Below, piece by piece: positions 16,075 through 26,005 of a DNA stretch of 64,000 bases (position 1 is its first letter; every line of letters begins with the position of its first letter). The DNA is from Mammaliicoccus sp. Dog046. Its GTDB lineage: Bacteria > Bacillota > Bacilli > Staphylococcales > Staphylococcaceae. The notes beneath the pieces were generated by a model, which was given only the letters and a program-made list of their open reading frames with translations, ran no database searches and had not been told where the DNA came from. The stretch spans positions 2,162,499-2,226,498 of the forward strand of contig NZ_CP120131.1 in NCBI RefSeq assembly GCF_034039665.1, given 5' to 3'. A program made the position numbers and the translations under genes.

Positions 16075-17430
16075 TTAAATTAAAGCGTCGTTTCCTTTTT
16101 CTTGTTCAACTAATTTTCTATCGTATATTTTAATGAATGGGAACCATACTAAGAACGCGACTGCCCCACAAATAAGTGCTACGACAACTGCTGTAAAACT
16201 GCCGGCAGTACCGATAAATGCACCAAACCCGATTGGCGATGGCCAAGGTACTTGCGCAATAATCGGTTTAACAATTTCTAACTTGATCGCCCAATAACCA
16301 ATAGATGCTGAAATCATTGGTGCTAAGAAAAATGGTATCGCTAAAAATGGATTATAAACAATCGGCAAACCGAATACTAATGGTTCATTAATATTGAAAA
16401 TACCTGGTGCTAATGCTGCTTTACCTAATACTTTCAGTTGTTCGGATTTTGCTAAGAATGCGATAAAGATACACATACCTAACGTTGCTCCTGATCCACC
16501 CATGATTGCGAATGAATTTGGGAATTCTCCGGCAAATGGTATATTTGCTCCATCAATATTTAATTGCATATTAGAAAGCAAGATTGGTGTGATGAATGCT
16601 CCGATAATATTAGCACCGTGAATACCTACAATCCAAAGTGCGTGAATTAAGAAGTATATAACCAATATACCAATCCAACTACTTGTTAAATAAACAACAA
16701 ATCCAAATGGTACTGCAATAATTTTAAAGATATCTGTATTTAATGCGACTAAAATACCAGTGAATATTAACACAACAAATGCTACTAAAAAAGCAGGTAT
16801 TAATGCTGTGAATGATCTTGAAACACCTTCTGGAACGGCTTCAGGCATTTTAATAATCCACTGACGCTTTACACAGAGACGATATAATTGAACTGCGATA
16901 ATGGCCATAACGATGGCAGTGAAGATACCTGTCGTTCCTAATCTACTGACACCGTCACCTGACATTTCCCAACCGTTAAATATATTGACGTCTTTCTTCA
17001 TTATATTAACTACTACCATTTTCCCATCTTCAATGACTAACTGAGGAATAGCCATAAAGAACGCAAACATTGATAATAATGCACCGTTCAATGGATTTAC
17101 TGCTAAGTCTTCCTCATCTGCATAAATCTTCGTATACTCGTAACCGATAACTAAACAGAAATATAATGCCAATATCCCCATTGTTGCTTTGTTCGCTAAC
17201 ATATACAAGTCACCGATTTTAAAGAACGTATTATTCCAAATGCCTTCTAATGCTGGAATTGTTTGTGGTATTACGTTCAATACTAAGAACATCGATCCGA
17301 CAATTGTAAATGGTATACATGCCATCCCGGCTGCCATAATTGCCCTAACAATTCTAAATGATGCAACTTTCCCCATTGGACCCATTAAATATTTCTCTAA
17401 TAAAGCAAACACTTTGTTTTCCGACCCCAT
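16075..17430 (-). CDS. PTS lactose/cellobiose-family EIIC permease
   Basis: 451-residue membrane component of a lactose/N,N'-diacetylchitobiose/cellobiose-family phosphotransferase system. About ten membrane helices are visible. The family's conserved substrate-binding segment FNINEPLVFGLPIVYNP is at roughly residues 345-361, and GIHGANIIGAF is near 270. The length is normal. It is the last gene of a minus-strand operon with an EIIA gene and a truncated 6-phospho-beta-glucosidase, so the sugar is probably a beta-glucoside such as cellobiose. No EIIB gene is found in the operon, so the permease depends on an EIIB from elsewhere or is not functional. Confidence 0.9.
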   Translation of the reverse strand: MGSENKVFALLEKYLMGPMGKVASFRIVRAIMAAGMACIPFTIVGSMFLVLNVIPQTIPALEGIWNNTFFKIGDLYMLANKATMGILALYFCLVIGYEYTKIYADEEDLAVNPLNGALLSMFAFFMAIPQLVIEDGKMVVVNIMKKDVNIFNGWEMSGDGVSRLGTTGIFTAIVMAIIAVQLYRLCVKRQWIIKMPEAVPEGVSRSFTALIPAFLVAFVVLIFTGILVALNTDIFKIIAVPFGFVVYLTSSWIGILVIYFLIHALWIVGIHGANIIGAFITPILLSNMQLNIDGANIPFAGEFPNSFAIMGGSGATLGMCIFIAFLAKSEQLKVLGKAALAPGIFNINEPLVFGLPIVYNPFLAIPFFLAPMISASIGYWAIKLEIVKPIIAQVPWPSPIGFGAFIGTAGSFTAVVVALICGAVAFLVWFPFIKIYDRKLVEQEKGNDALI

Positions 17431-17451
17431 ACCGATACCCCTTTTCTATAT

Positions 17452-17955
17452 TTAATTTAATGCACGTTCATATCTCTGCAATCGTTTAAAATGCCAATCC
17501 TTATCTTGTCGAATATTATTTAGCCTGAACATGACAAAACCACTAATGATTAATCCTGCAACAAGCGCCCCTATAATAAATATTCTCGTAGCAGATTGAT
17601 CAATTAAAAACGGATATAAATGTTGAAATAAAGGTGTAAATAATACCATGATGATTAAAGCGACATTGACGATGAATAACGTTGAAAAGCTATAAAATGT
17701 ATATTTCGCATGATTTGAATGACGACTATACATACGCACTTGTTCAGCCACGCTGACAATCATTAATAACATCAGCATCAGCGGTATGAGCAGCAATAAA
17801 GAACGACTCATCGTAAGTGTGAAAAACCAATATAAATTTGTGAAAAAGAATAAAGCCGACATGTATCTCACTAACAAAAATCGATTAAAATACATCGTCT
17901 TAAGACTGGTTTCTTTTCTGTTTTTTTCTATTTTTGCTTTTGTTTCTTTATTCAT
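17452..17955 (-). CDS. Four-helix membrane protein within the PTS operon, function unknown
   Basis: 167 residues. A basic cytoplasmic N-terminus (NKETKAKIEKNRKE) and four hydrophobic segments at about 25-50, 54-72, 88-112 and 120-145 are visible. A charged C-terminal tail (DKDWHFKRLQRYERAL) follows. An AGAGGG-type site precedes the start. It lies between the EIIA and EIIC genes with short gaps, where an EIIB gene would usually be expected, but it has no EIIB features (no Cys loop, no soluble fold). I do not recognise a family. Confidence 0.7.
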   Translation of the reverse strand: MNKETKAKIEKNRKETSLKTMYFNRFLLVRYMSALFFFTNLYWFFTLTMSRSLLLLIPLMLMLLMIVSVAEQVRMYSRHSNHAKYTFYSFSTLFIVNVALIIMVLFTPLFQHLYPFLIDQSATRIFIIGALVAGLIISGFVMFRLNNIRQDKDWHFKRLQRYERALN

Positions 17956-17978
17956 GTATATCCCTCTTTCAAATGACG

Positions 17979-18293
17979 TTATTTAACCTTTTGATATAAA
18001 TGCAACATTTCTATCGCTACTTCTTTTAAAGTCATTGTAGTCATGAGATGATCCTGTGCATGTACCATAATGATTTCCATATCAATCGTTTCACCTGATG
18101 CATATTTTTGTAATAAATCTGTTTGTGCTTGATGTGCTAATGTAATTTCTTGATTAGCTTCATTTAATAGCTGTTCTGCTTCTACATAGTTGTCCTCGCG
18201 CATACATTTAAATGCATCATGGATACTTGTACGCGCCGTTCCACTATGTAATATAATTTCGAACGAAACGACTTGAATGTTTTCCTGTTCCAT
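17979..18293 (-). CDS. PTS lactose/cellobiose-family EIIA
   Basis: 104-residue soluble phosphocarrier of the EIIA-Lac family, a trimeric helical protein that passes phosphate from HPr to EIIB. The active site motif MVHAQDHLM puts the phosphorylated histidine at His78, exactly the family position, with His82 following. Full length. It lies 13 bases downstream of the regulator fragment in the operon. The protein looks intact, unlike its neighbours bglA and the regulator. Confidence 0.92.
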   Translation of the reverse strand: MEQENIQVVSFEIILHSGTARTSIHDAFKCMREDNYVEAEQLLNEANQEITLAHQAQTDLLQKYASGETIDMEIIMVHAQDHLMTTMTLKEVAIEMLHLYQKVK

Positions 18294-18306
18294 AGGCTAA
18301 ACCCCT

Positions 18307-18897
18307 TTATTTATAATACTGACCAACCATATACGCCTTAAAACTTTGATAATCTTTACAATCCATGAGCGCCGTTACTTTATCATTTGAATCTATTAAA
18401 TTAACGATAATATCAATGATTGTCTTTAATTCATTGTCATTATATTTTGATGGTGACAACATAATAATCAGTTTAATTTTCTCGTGCTGTTCGTCCCAGT
18501 AAACGCCGTTTGGTACGAGTGCAACTGCGATACTTGAATAATCACCAACGGAATGTGCTGTATGTGGCACCGCTACTTCATCACTAAAGACGACTGAGCT
18601 CAAACCTTCTCTATATTGAAGTTGCTTTCGTAACTTACTTTCAAAATCCGCTTCTTCCTTCATACTTAACTGCTTAATCAACAAGTCATAAATGGCACTT
18701 TTATCCAAATCAGACTCAATCACGTTAAACGCCTCTTCATTACAATACTGATCAAAAAATCCACTATATTGTTCCAATGCGATATTTTCTTCAAGCACGT
18801 GATTATACGAGAATTGTGAATGTTGTTGATGGATAAATGTACTAATTTTCTTTATATCTTGTTCGTTAAGTAAGACATTGACTTGAATCACAACCAC
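18307..18897 (-). pseudogene. C-terminal fragment (EIIA-Fru/Mtl domain) of a LicR/MtlR-type PTS regulator
   Basis: 196 codons from a GTG with no clear ribosome binding site. Residues about 55-196 are a fructose/mannitol-type EIIA domain with the phosphorylatable His112 in VAVPHTAH. Residues 1-25 (VVIQVNVLLNEQDIKKI) look like the link from an EIIB-like domain, as in LicR and MtlR regulators. The helix-turn-helix and PRD domains that should precede it (about 400 residues) are absent. The frame is open upstream through TIVFK into the truncated glucosidase gene, interrupted only by a TAA at 18927-18925. I read it as the surviving tail of a regulator joined to bglA by deletion. Translation is uncertain. 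Confidence 0.7.
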
Positions 18898-18924
18898 TTT
18901 AAAAACAATCGTAGATAAATCGAT

Positions 18925-20220
<1,296 letters not shown>

Positions 20221-20235
20221 TTAATACACATTTAT

Positions 20236-20249
20236 TGTAAACGTTTTCA
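20236..20249. promoter_or_regulatory. cre site (CcpA operator) upstream of bglA
   Basis: TGTAAACGTTTTCA (reverse TGAAAACGTTTACA) matches the TGWAANCGNTNWCA consensus at every fixed position. It lies 46 bases before the bglA start and indicates carbon catabolite repression of the PTS operon. Confidence 0.85.
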
Positions 20250-20270
20250 TAAAATTGCGACATGTTAGAA

Positions 20271-20292
20271 ATTTCCGTAGTGCTACGGAAAT
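20271..20292. promoter_or_regulatory. Perfect 10-2-10 inverted repeat upstream of the PTS operon
   Basis: ATTTCCGTAG-TG-CTACGGAAAT lies 80 bases before the bglA start, upstream of the cre site. This is a usual place for an activator operator, such as that of a LicR-like regulator. It could also be a hairpin. Confidence 0.5.
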
Positions 20293-20312
20293 ATTGTGAT
20301 ATAGATTCGGTA

Positions 20313-20553
20313 GTTTTCGGCTCAGTTTTCCCAAGTACTGAGCCGGTATTCCCGTTTTCGGCTCAGTTTTTCTGAGTACTGAGCCGGTATTCCCGTTTTC
20401 GGCTCAGTTTTTCCGAGTACTGAGCCGGTATTCCGTTTTTCGGCTCAGTTTTTTCAAGTACTGAGCCGGTAATTCCGTTTTCGGCTCAGTTTTCCCAAGT
20501 ACTGAGCCGGTAATTCCGTTTTCGGCTCAGTTTTTCCGAGTATTGAGCCGAAA
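20313..20553. repeat. Array of six 41-bp palindromic CGGCTCAG units
   Basis: Units start at 20313, 20354, 20395, 20435, 20477 and 20518. Each holds GTTTTCGGCTCAG, about 8 variable bases, then GTACTGAGCCG, and the spacer GTATTCC or GTAATTCC. CGGCTCAGT and ACTGAGCCG are complementary, so each unit is a hairpin. The variable loop bases differ (CCCAA, TCTGA, TCCGA, TTCAA). The array fills the gap between bglA and the upstream gene's terminator. Confidence 0.9.
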
Positions 20554-20570
20554 ATAATCTACACATCAAA

Positions 20571-20612
20571 AAAACAGTCGACACGGTACCGTTACGCCGT
20601 GTCGACTGTTTT
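20571..20612 (-). terminator. Intrinsic terminator of the TIM-barrel protein gene
   Basis: AAAACAGTCGACACGG and CCGTGTCGACTGTTTT are perfectly complementary over 16 bp with a 10-base loop. Confidence 0.85.
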
Positions 20613-20626
20613 ACATATTCTTATAT

Positions 20627-21550
20627 TTATCGATTTATTGATCGTGCCATTCGTGATACGGTATGTCGTTGGCCACGAATCGCTTTACTTAATGCATATA
20701 TATTTTCAACAGGTGCTAAACCGCCATATCCCGCATCTCCAATATGCTGAATATCCACACCTAATGTTTTATTTTTAATTGCGAAGTCTCTAATTGTCGC
20801 TTCATCTGAACTTTCTTGTGATGTACCTATAGCGCTCATCACTAATGCACCGTTCTGATGCGCCACTTCTACAGCTTCTCTCACTTCTTGCTCACTCACA
20901 CCCCAAACGGTACCGACTGCTGGGACTAATATGATATCTGCGCCATTTTCTACAAATTTGCGAATCGCTGTTAAATCTACAACAGGTTCATCTACGCCAG
21001 CGCCATGCATTTTCCCGGCAATAATTAAACCATCAAAATGCGCTTTCCCAACTTTGACCGCTTCTAATATATGCTGATTTGTCACACCGGTTGCTGGATT
21101 ACCTGTTAAACATACGAAATCAAATCCCAATTCATTCGCACGTTTAAAAGTTGCCTCCGTTGCTTTTCTACCTTCCGCAATATTTAATTTCTGCTCTGCC
21201 ATATTAGCACGATCATCGACAGGTTCTAAATTAACGCCGATTGGTCTGCCAACTAGATGTTTTAAATCTTGAACAACATTTCCCGAACCTTCAAACGTTT
21301 CATTATACAAACCATTCACAATTGGTACATGTATATCAAAAGCATTTAATAAAATCATATCGGCACCAAATGCAGTTGCCATTTCAGCGTTTGTAATATC
21401 TTGAACAATCGCAGGTGAATGCACGACTACATTTTCACTCAGTACCGTTCTCCCCTCACTTGCTTTAATACTTTGCTTCAATTCTTCTTTCGAGAAACGA
21501 CTTATCTCTGAAGTATTTGCGCTAATTAATCGTTTAACCAAAACCTTCAC
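20627..21550 (-). CDS. TIM-barrel protein of unknown function (PTS-associated, DUF7916-like)
   Basis: 307 residues with the alternating beta/alpha pattern of a (beta/alpha)8 barrel. Strand motifs are GADMILLNAFDIHVP, GRPIGVNLEPVDDR, GFDFVCLTGNPATGV, ADIILVPAVGTVWGV and a C-terminal GLDIQHIGDAGYGG-like loop suited to phosphate binding. Relatives are commonly found beside lactose/cellobiose PTS genes in Firmicutes and are sometimes mislabelled as haloacid dehalogenases. It lies just upstream of the PTS operon but has its own terminator. A ribosome binding site AAGGGGTG is present. The reaction is unknown; sugar-phosphate metabolism is inferred from context. Confidence 0.7.
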   Translation of the reverse strand: MKVLVKRLISANTSEISRFSKEELKQSIKASEGRTVLSENVVVHSPAIVQDITNAEMATAFGADMILLNAFDIHVPIVNGLYNETFEGSGNVVQDLKHLVGRPIGVNLEPVDDRANMAEQKLNIAEGRKATEATFKRANELGFDFVCLTGNPATGVTNQHILEAVKVGKAHFDGLIIAGKMHGAGVDEPVVDLTAIRKFVENGADIILVPAVGTVWGVSEQEVREAVEVAHQNGALVMSAIGTSQESSDEATIRDFAIKNKTLGVDIQHIGDAGYGGLAPVENIYALSKAIRGQRHTVSRMARSINR

Positions 21551-21619
21551 CCCTTTATTTTAAATACACGCTAAAGATATAGTTAATAAATAATTATGTC
21601 AAATTATCTTACATAAAAA

Positions 21620-22354
21620 TTACTTTTTCTTTTTTGATTTTATAAGTATAAATGGTGGATATTGTTTCAAAGTATGAATACGATTTTCATCGTAGTTCTC
21701 AAACACTTCTTTAGATTGACCTAAATCTTGCACATGCATGATTTCAAGACCATTTGCAATCAAACTATTGATGATTGTTGAAATTGTATGATGATATTTA
21801 CTCACAGATGTTCCTAACCATGTAGCTGACCGTTCGGATTCATCAAAATAATGTTCCATACGTAAATACACACCTGTTTCATCTTCAATACGTACGTCAG
21901 GATGTTTTGTTGCTGTTTGAATTGGGTGCTCCATCGTAAATAACAGTGTCCCATCATTATTTAATAAATTGTTCAGTTTCTGACAACACTTGTTAAAATC
22001 CTCAATATAGTGAAAGACCAGTGAAGAAACAATCACATCATATTTATAATCAGTATGAAATGCCATGAAGTCATTATGAATCAAAGATACCGATTGTGAA
22101 TGAACATTGTCACGACAAGCGCGAATCATATTTTCAGATTGTTCAACACCTGTAATATGCGAAGGATTAAATGTAAGCATATCGTTGATTAAGTTGCCCA
22201 TACCACATCCAATATCTAAAACATGTTTATTTTCCAAATCTGGTAAATGGCGTTTAACTTCTGGCATTTCAACAATTTCGTTATAACTTAATGGATCTGA
22301 CCTTTTTTGTAAATACGCTTCGAAAAACTTTTGATTATCATAAATATTATCCAT
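21620..22354 (-). CDS. SAM-dependent class I methyltransferase
   Basis: 244 residues from the ATG at 22354, which is correctly spaced from GAGGGGGA; an ATG two codons earlier is too close. Motif I is VLDIGCGMGNL, followed by GVEQSENMI and the motif for the fourth strand DVIVSSLVFHYIED. Then LFTMEHPIQTATKH appears, a feature of the UbiE/small-molecule methyltransferase group. The substrate cannot be predicted. The gene stands alone between terminators. Confidence 0.85.
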   Translation of the reverse strand: MDNIYDNQKFFEAYLQKRSDPLSYNEIVEMPEVKRHLPDLENKHVLDIGCGMGNLINDMLTFNPSHITGVEQSENMIRACRDNVHSQSVSLIHNDFMAFHTDYKYDVIVSSLVFHYIEDFNKCCQKLNNLLNNDGTLLFTMEHPIQTATKHPDVRIEDETGVYLRMEHYFDESERSATWLGTSVSKYHHTISTIINSLIANGLEIMHVQDLGQSKEVFENYDENRIHTLKQYPPFILIKSKKKK

Positions 22355-22456
22355 AACCATTCCCCCTCTATGTTATAAATTATAAACATAAACTATATAA
22401 AAAATAGACTTATATATTCATTTTTAGTATGATGTGGGTATACAAGTGCCTAAAAT

Positions 22457-22506
22457 AAAAAGGACTTGGATGTGGTCGATTCTACATCCAAGTCCTTTTT
22501 TATTTT
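22457..22506. terminator. Bidirectional terminator after adcA
   Basis: AAAAAGGACTTGGATGT and ACATCCAAGTCCTTTTT are perfectly complementary over 17 bp. Confidence 0.85.
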
Positions 22507-22513
22507 CATTCAA

Positions 22514-24046
22514 TTAATGTGCTAACATTTCTTCTTTCACTTCATCTTTTGTTAATTTTGAAGGGAAGTATGTTGGCCAGTTATCTAATTCTTTTAGAAC
22601 TTTTTCTTTATTGTCTCCCATAAATATATGGAAATGAGATGTCTTCTTAGAATAGATGTTATGGTCGCTGAATTGTACATATTTTGGTAAGTCATCATTT
22701 GATTGACCTTTTAATTTAAATGTATATCTCACGCCTCTATTGCCTTTTTCATATTTTAGAATATCATATCCATCATATTCATATTCCCCTGTTACTGTCT
22801 TACCTTTCTTAGTAAAACTGATTTTATTATCGGTTATTTTAATGTTTTCGATATCTGTTTTATATCCTACATCATAATAAGCTTTATATTCTTTCGCAGA
22901 CATGTCACCATCTTCAGCTTTATGTTTAAAGACATCATCAAGTGTGCCATCTTTCAAATATGGATAAACAGACTGCCAATCTCCTGCATAATCTGATAAT
23001 TGACGATCTTTTACTTGGTTATTTTTAAAATAGCCATTCTCGATTGCTTTATCATGTGCTGTATCTTTATGGTCATCTTTTGTCGTTATTTTGTCGTTTA
23101 ATGCTTTTTCGATATTTTTAATATTATCTTTCATTAACGATTGATATGATAGATTTTTTTGATTCAATTGTTCTTTAGTTAATGACTCCATATTATTAAA
23201 TGGAAGTGTCTTCGCATTTGTTTCTTTTCTAATTGTGTCTGCAATTTTCGGCGAAATATTATTCTCGTATAATATATATTTCGCTTTGCTTTCTTTAATT
23301 TCTGATACCATTTGAGTTAATGATTTTTGTGAAGGATCTTCAGCATTTAAACCTTGAACACCTTTTTGAACGAAGCCATAGCGATGTGCCAAATAGCCTA
23401 AAGATTCATGAGAAATAAATACAGTATGTCCTTGATGATCTTTCGTAACGTCTTTCATTGATTGATCAATGTCTTTTAAATCTTTATCTAATTTTTTATA
23501 ATTTTCTTCATAATATGCCTTGTTATCTGGATCTTTCTTCACTAATTCATCTTTAATGCCTTTAATCATTTCACGATTTAAAGTTGGATCTAACCAAACA
23601 TGTGGATCATAACTACCGTGATGATGTGCGTGTTCCCCTTCGTGATCATGACCTTCTTCTTCATGTGAATGCTGATCCGTTAACAATTCTGTTTGATCAA
23701 TTTTATTCTGCAATGATAATTTTTTATCATCTTTTTTTATTACTGAAGCAATTTTTTTCGACACAGCATCTAAATCATACCCGGTATATACAAATAAATC
23801 AGATTTGCTTACGTCTAAAATTTCTTTCTGAGTTGGTTCATAACTATGTAAATCTGTACCTGCTGGATAGATGGATTCAACTTCTACATGTTTCCCACCG
23901 ATTTGTTCAATAAATGATTTTAAAGGATAAACTGTTGTTGATACTTTTAATTTTTCTGAGTCGTTATCCTTTTTATTACTTTGCGTGCATCCCGTTATCA
24001 CCAATAATGCTATAACAATGGAAAGCGCTGCTACCCATTTCTTCAT
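22514..24046 (-). CDS. adcA: Zinc ABC transporter substrate-binding lipoprotein AdcA with ZinT domain
   Basis: 510 residues from the ATG at 24046, whose AGGAAG site and lipoprotein signal fit. The frame upstream to 24139 is not signal-like. The signal peptide ends in LLVITGC with lipid-modified Cys20. Residues about 30-320 are the cluster-9 zinc-binding domain, with a His/Glu/Asp-rich loop (HSHEEEGHDH and HAHHHGSYDPHVW). Residues about 350-510 are a ZinT/YodA domain (YAGDWQSVYPYL, TSHFHIFMGD). This two-domain form is AdcA, which captures zinc for import. No AdcBC genes are adjacent. A Zur box overlaps the promoter. Confidence 0.93.
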   Translation of the reverse strand: MKKWVAALSIVIALLVITGCTQSNKKDNDSEKLKVSTTVYPLKSFIEQIGGKHVEVESIYPAGTDLHSYEPTQKEILDVSKSDLFVYTGYDLDAVSKKIASVIKKDDKKLSLQNKIDQTELLTDQHSHEEEGHDHEGEHAHHHGSYDPHVWLDPTLNREMIKGIKDELVKKDPDNKAYYEENYKKLDKDLKDIDQSMKDVTKDHQGHTVFISHESLGYLAHRYGFVQKGVQGLNAEDPSQKSLTQMVSEIKESKAKYILYENNISPKIADTIRKETNAKTLPFNNMESLTKEQLNQKNLSYQSLMKDNIKNIEKALNDKITTKDDHKDTAHDKAIENGYFKNNQVKDRQLSDYAGDWQSVYPYLKDGTLDDVFKHKAEDGDMSAKEYKAYYDVGYKTDIENIKITDNKISFTKKGKTVTGEYEYDGYDILKYEKGNRGVRYTFKLKGQSNDDLPKYVQFSDHNIYSKKTSHFHIFMGDNKEKVLKELDNWPTYFPSKLTKDEVKEEMLAH

Positions 24047-24059
24047 TTCATACACTTCC

Positions 24060-24086
24060 TTTAAATAGTAATGGTTACGATTTAAA
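24060..24086. promoter_or_regulatory. Zur operator of adcA
   Basis: TTTAAATAGTAATGG-TTACGATTTAAA is a dyad closely matching the staphylococcal Zur box (TAATCGTAAT-n-ATTACGATTA type). It lies between the -10 and the start codon. Confidence 0.8.
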
Positions 24087-24115
24087 ATTATATACTTATC
24101 TTTTATAAAAAACAA
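24087..24115 (-). promoter_or_regulatory. adcA promoter
   Basis: Minus-strand TTGTTT and TATAAT are separated by 17 bases. The -10 touches the Zur box. Confidence 0.65.
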
Positions 24116-24218
24116 TAGCTTTTTTAAAATAAAATTCATTACCCGTTTATTTTGTGAACATGAAATCGCTTTAGTATAATAATGTGAAGATGTTCAATAC
24201 AAAGAAGGATGTGGTTTG

Positions 24219-25166
24219 ATGGTAAACAATAGAAAAATCATTATGGATTGTGATCCTGGGCATGATGATGCAATCGCATTGATAATAGCAGGTGCTGAAA
24301 CGAGTCCACTCGATATCGTAGCGGTTACGACCGTTGCAGGCAATCAATCTGTTGATAAAAATACAAGAAACGCATTAAATGTACTTGATATTATGCAACG
24401 TGGAGATATTCCAGTTTCTACTGGTGCAGATCGACCGTTAATTAAAGAATCTGCGTTCGCGGAAAGTATTCATGGAGAAACAGGTTTGGATGGTCCTCAA
24501 TTACCTAAAAATCCAAAATTAAAAGCAACTGGCAATCACGGTGTGAAGGTCATTGTTGATGAAGTGTTAAACAGCGATGAGCCAATTACAATCGTCGCAA
24601 CTGGTCCATTAACAAATGTAGCAATGGCATTAATTCAAGAACCAAAAATTGCAGAAAATATCCAAGAAATTGTCATCATGGGTGGTGGTACATTTGGAAA
24701 TTGGACACCAACTGCTGAATTCAATATTTGGGTAGATGGTGAAGCAGCTAAAAAAGTATTTAACAGTGGCGTGCCTGTTGTCGTCTTCGGATTAGACGTT
24801 ACGCATCAATTATTAGGTAATGACACGATTATCGAGCGATTTAATCAAATCAATAATCCAGTATCTCAATTCGTCGTTGAATTATTAAAATTCTTCAAAT
24901 CTACTTATAAAGAACAATTCGATATGGATGGTGGACCTATTCATGATGCTTGTACAATCTTATACTTATTAAATCCTAAAATATTCACCCTTCAACACAC
25001 ATATATTCAAATTGAAAATCAAAGTCCGTTAACTTATGGTACGATGTCAGTTGATTTAAATCATACGTATCATCAAGAACCAAATGCACACTTTGCAACC
25101 GCAGTTGATATTGAATTAGCATGGAATACGATGGAGAAAGCGTTACGCAGCTATCCGTCACTTTAA
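24219..25166 (+). CDS. Inosine-uridine-preferring nucleoside hydrolase (IunH family)
   Basis: 315 residues. The calcium-binding signature MDCDPGHDDAIALI is at the N-terminus, and EIVIMGGGTFGNWTPTAEFNIWVDGEAA carries the conserved active-site Asn and Asp (residues about 150-175). The late His region GGPIHDACTI is also present. The enzyme splits the N-glycosidic bond of ribonucleosides to base and ribose. The ATG at 24219 is preferred over the TTG one codon earlier because of spacing from AGAAGGA. It is monocistronic. A role with NupC in nucleoside salvage is plausible. Confidence 0.92.
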   Translation: MVNNRKIIMDCDPGHDDAIALIIAGAETSPLDIVAVTTVAGNQSVDKNTRNALNVLDIMQRGDIPVSTGADRPLIKESAFAESIHGETGLDGPQLPKNPKLKATGNHGVKVIVDEVLNSDEPITIVATGPLTNVAMALIQEPKIAENIQEIVIMGGGTFGNWTPTAEFNIWVDGEAAKKVFNSGVPVVVFGLDVTHQLLGNDTIIERFNQINNPVSQFVVELLKFFKSTYKEQFDMDGGPIHDACTILYLLNPKIFTLQHTYIQIENQSPLTYGTMSVDLNHTYHQEPNAHFATAVDIELAWNTMEKALRSYPSL

Positions 25167-25372
25167 TTCATTATTTTGCTTAGAAATATTTGCTTTTAAT
25201 AGTAATTGATGTGAGAATAAAGAGTATAATTACACTTCGAAAAGTGTAAGCCAAATTTTAGGAGTGATAATCGCACTAATCACTTAAATTAATCGTCAAG
25301 GTACATGTGTAAGGGGTAAATGAGAAATCATCTGAAGAAGGTTACTTGTTCACAAATTTATGCATTCGTAAG

Positions 25373-25394
25373 TTGACTATATTTTGATAGTCAA
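25373..25394. promoter_or_regulatory. Inverted repeat upstream of the IsaB-like gene
   Basis: TTGACTAT-ATTTTG-ATAGTCAA is a perfect 8-6-8 dyad about 30 bases before the start codon. It is either an operator or a 5'-UTR hairpin. The remaining 25167-25372 sequence showed no gene. Confidence 0.45.
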
Positions 25395-25425
25395 AACCTA
25401 GTCAAAATTTAAGGAGTGATTGATT

Positions 25426-25998
25426 ATGCGTAAAACAGGAAAGATTCTTTCAGCAACAATCGTCGTTTCAGCACTTGTCGCAGGTTCTTCAACACCATTT
25501 ATTTCATCTAATGATTCAACTGCACAAGCCGCAGAACAAACTCAAAAATGGGGTCATGGCGAAGGTGGCTCTAGTGGTACCAACGCACAAAGTACAAAAG
25601 AGTCAAGCGAACAAATACCTTGGTATCAATATGAAGGTTACACAACATACGATCCTTCATTTACACAAGATTATAATTTTGTACGTGCATTAAAATATGA
25701 TAACGTCACTATCGATGGTTACAAAGTCGACCCAAATGCTGCAAAAGATTTTGACCATTCTGTAAATCTTTACGATACAACTGTAAATTTTAATGACAAA
25801 GATGAAGTCATTAAAGTCACTTTCCTAACTAAGCCAAATTCCGTAACAAAAGCCGAGTTCAAAAACGCACACGCATCTAATGCTGGATCAGAAGCCGCTT
25901 CTGACGATGGATCAACAATTTCATATAATACTAATGACGGTTTATACACAGCATTCTTTGATGAAGATGGTTATTTAACTAAAATGAGTATCGGATAA
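25426..25998 (+). CDS. Secreted IsaB-like immunodominant antigen
   Basis: 190 residues from ATG 25426 with AGGAG upstream. A Sec signal peptide (KTGKILSATIVVSALVAG) ends near AQA-AEQT. A Gly/Ser/Gln-rich linker follows at about 40-60. The core PWYQYEGYTTYDPSF, then YNFVRALKYDNVTIDGYKV, aligns with the YYTYNGYIG...NAIKYDNVKFNGIKL core of S. aureus IsaB. IsaB is a secreted, surface-associated protein reported to bind nucleic acid. The second half differs more. No sortase motif is present, so it is probably released or loosely bound. Confidence 0.75.
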   Translation: MRKTGKILSATIVVSALVAGSSTPFISSNDSTAQAAEQTQKWGHGEGGSSGTNAQSTKESSEQIPWYQYEGYTTYDPSFTQDYNFVRALKYDNVTIDGYKVDPNAAKDFDHSVNLYDTTVNFNDKDEVIKVTFLTKPNSVTKAEFKNAHASNAGSEAASDDGSTISYNTNDGLYTAFFDEDGYLTKMSIG

Positions 25999-26005
25999 TA
26001 AAAAT

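Noticed and set aside
24047-24139. N-terminal extension of AdcA
   Set aside because: It would bury the lipoprotein signal and run through the Zur box and promoter.
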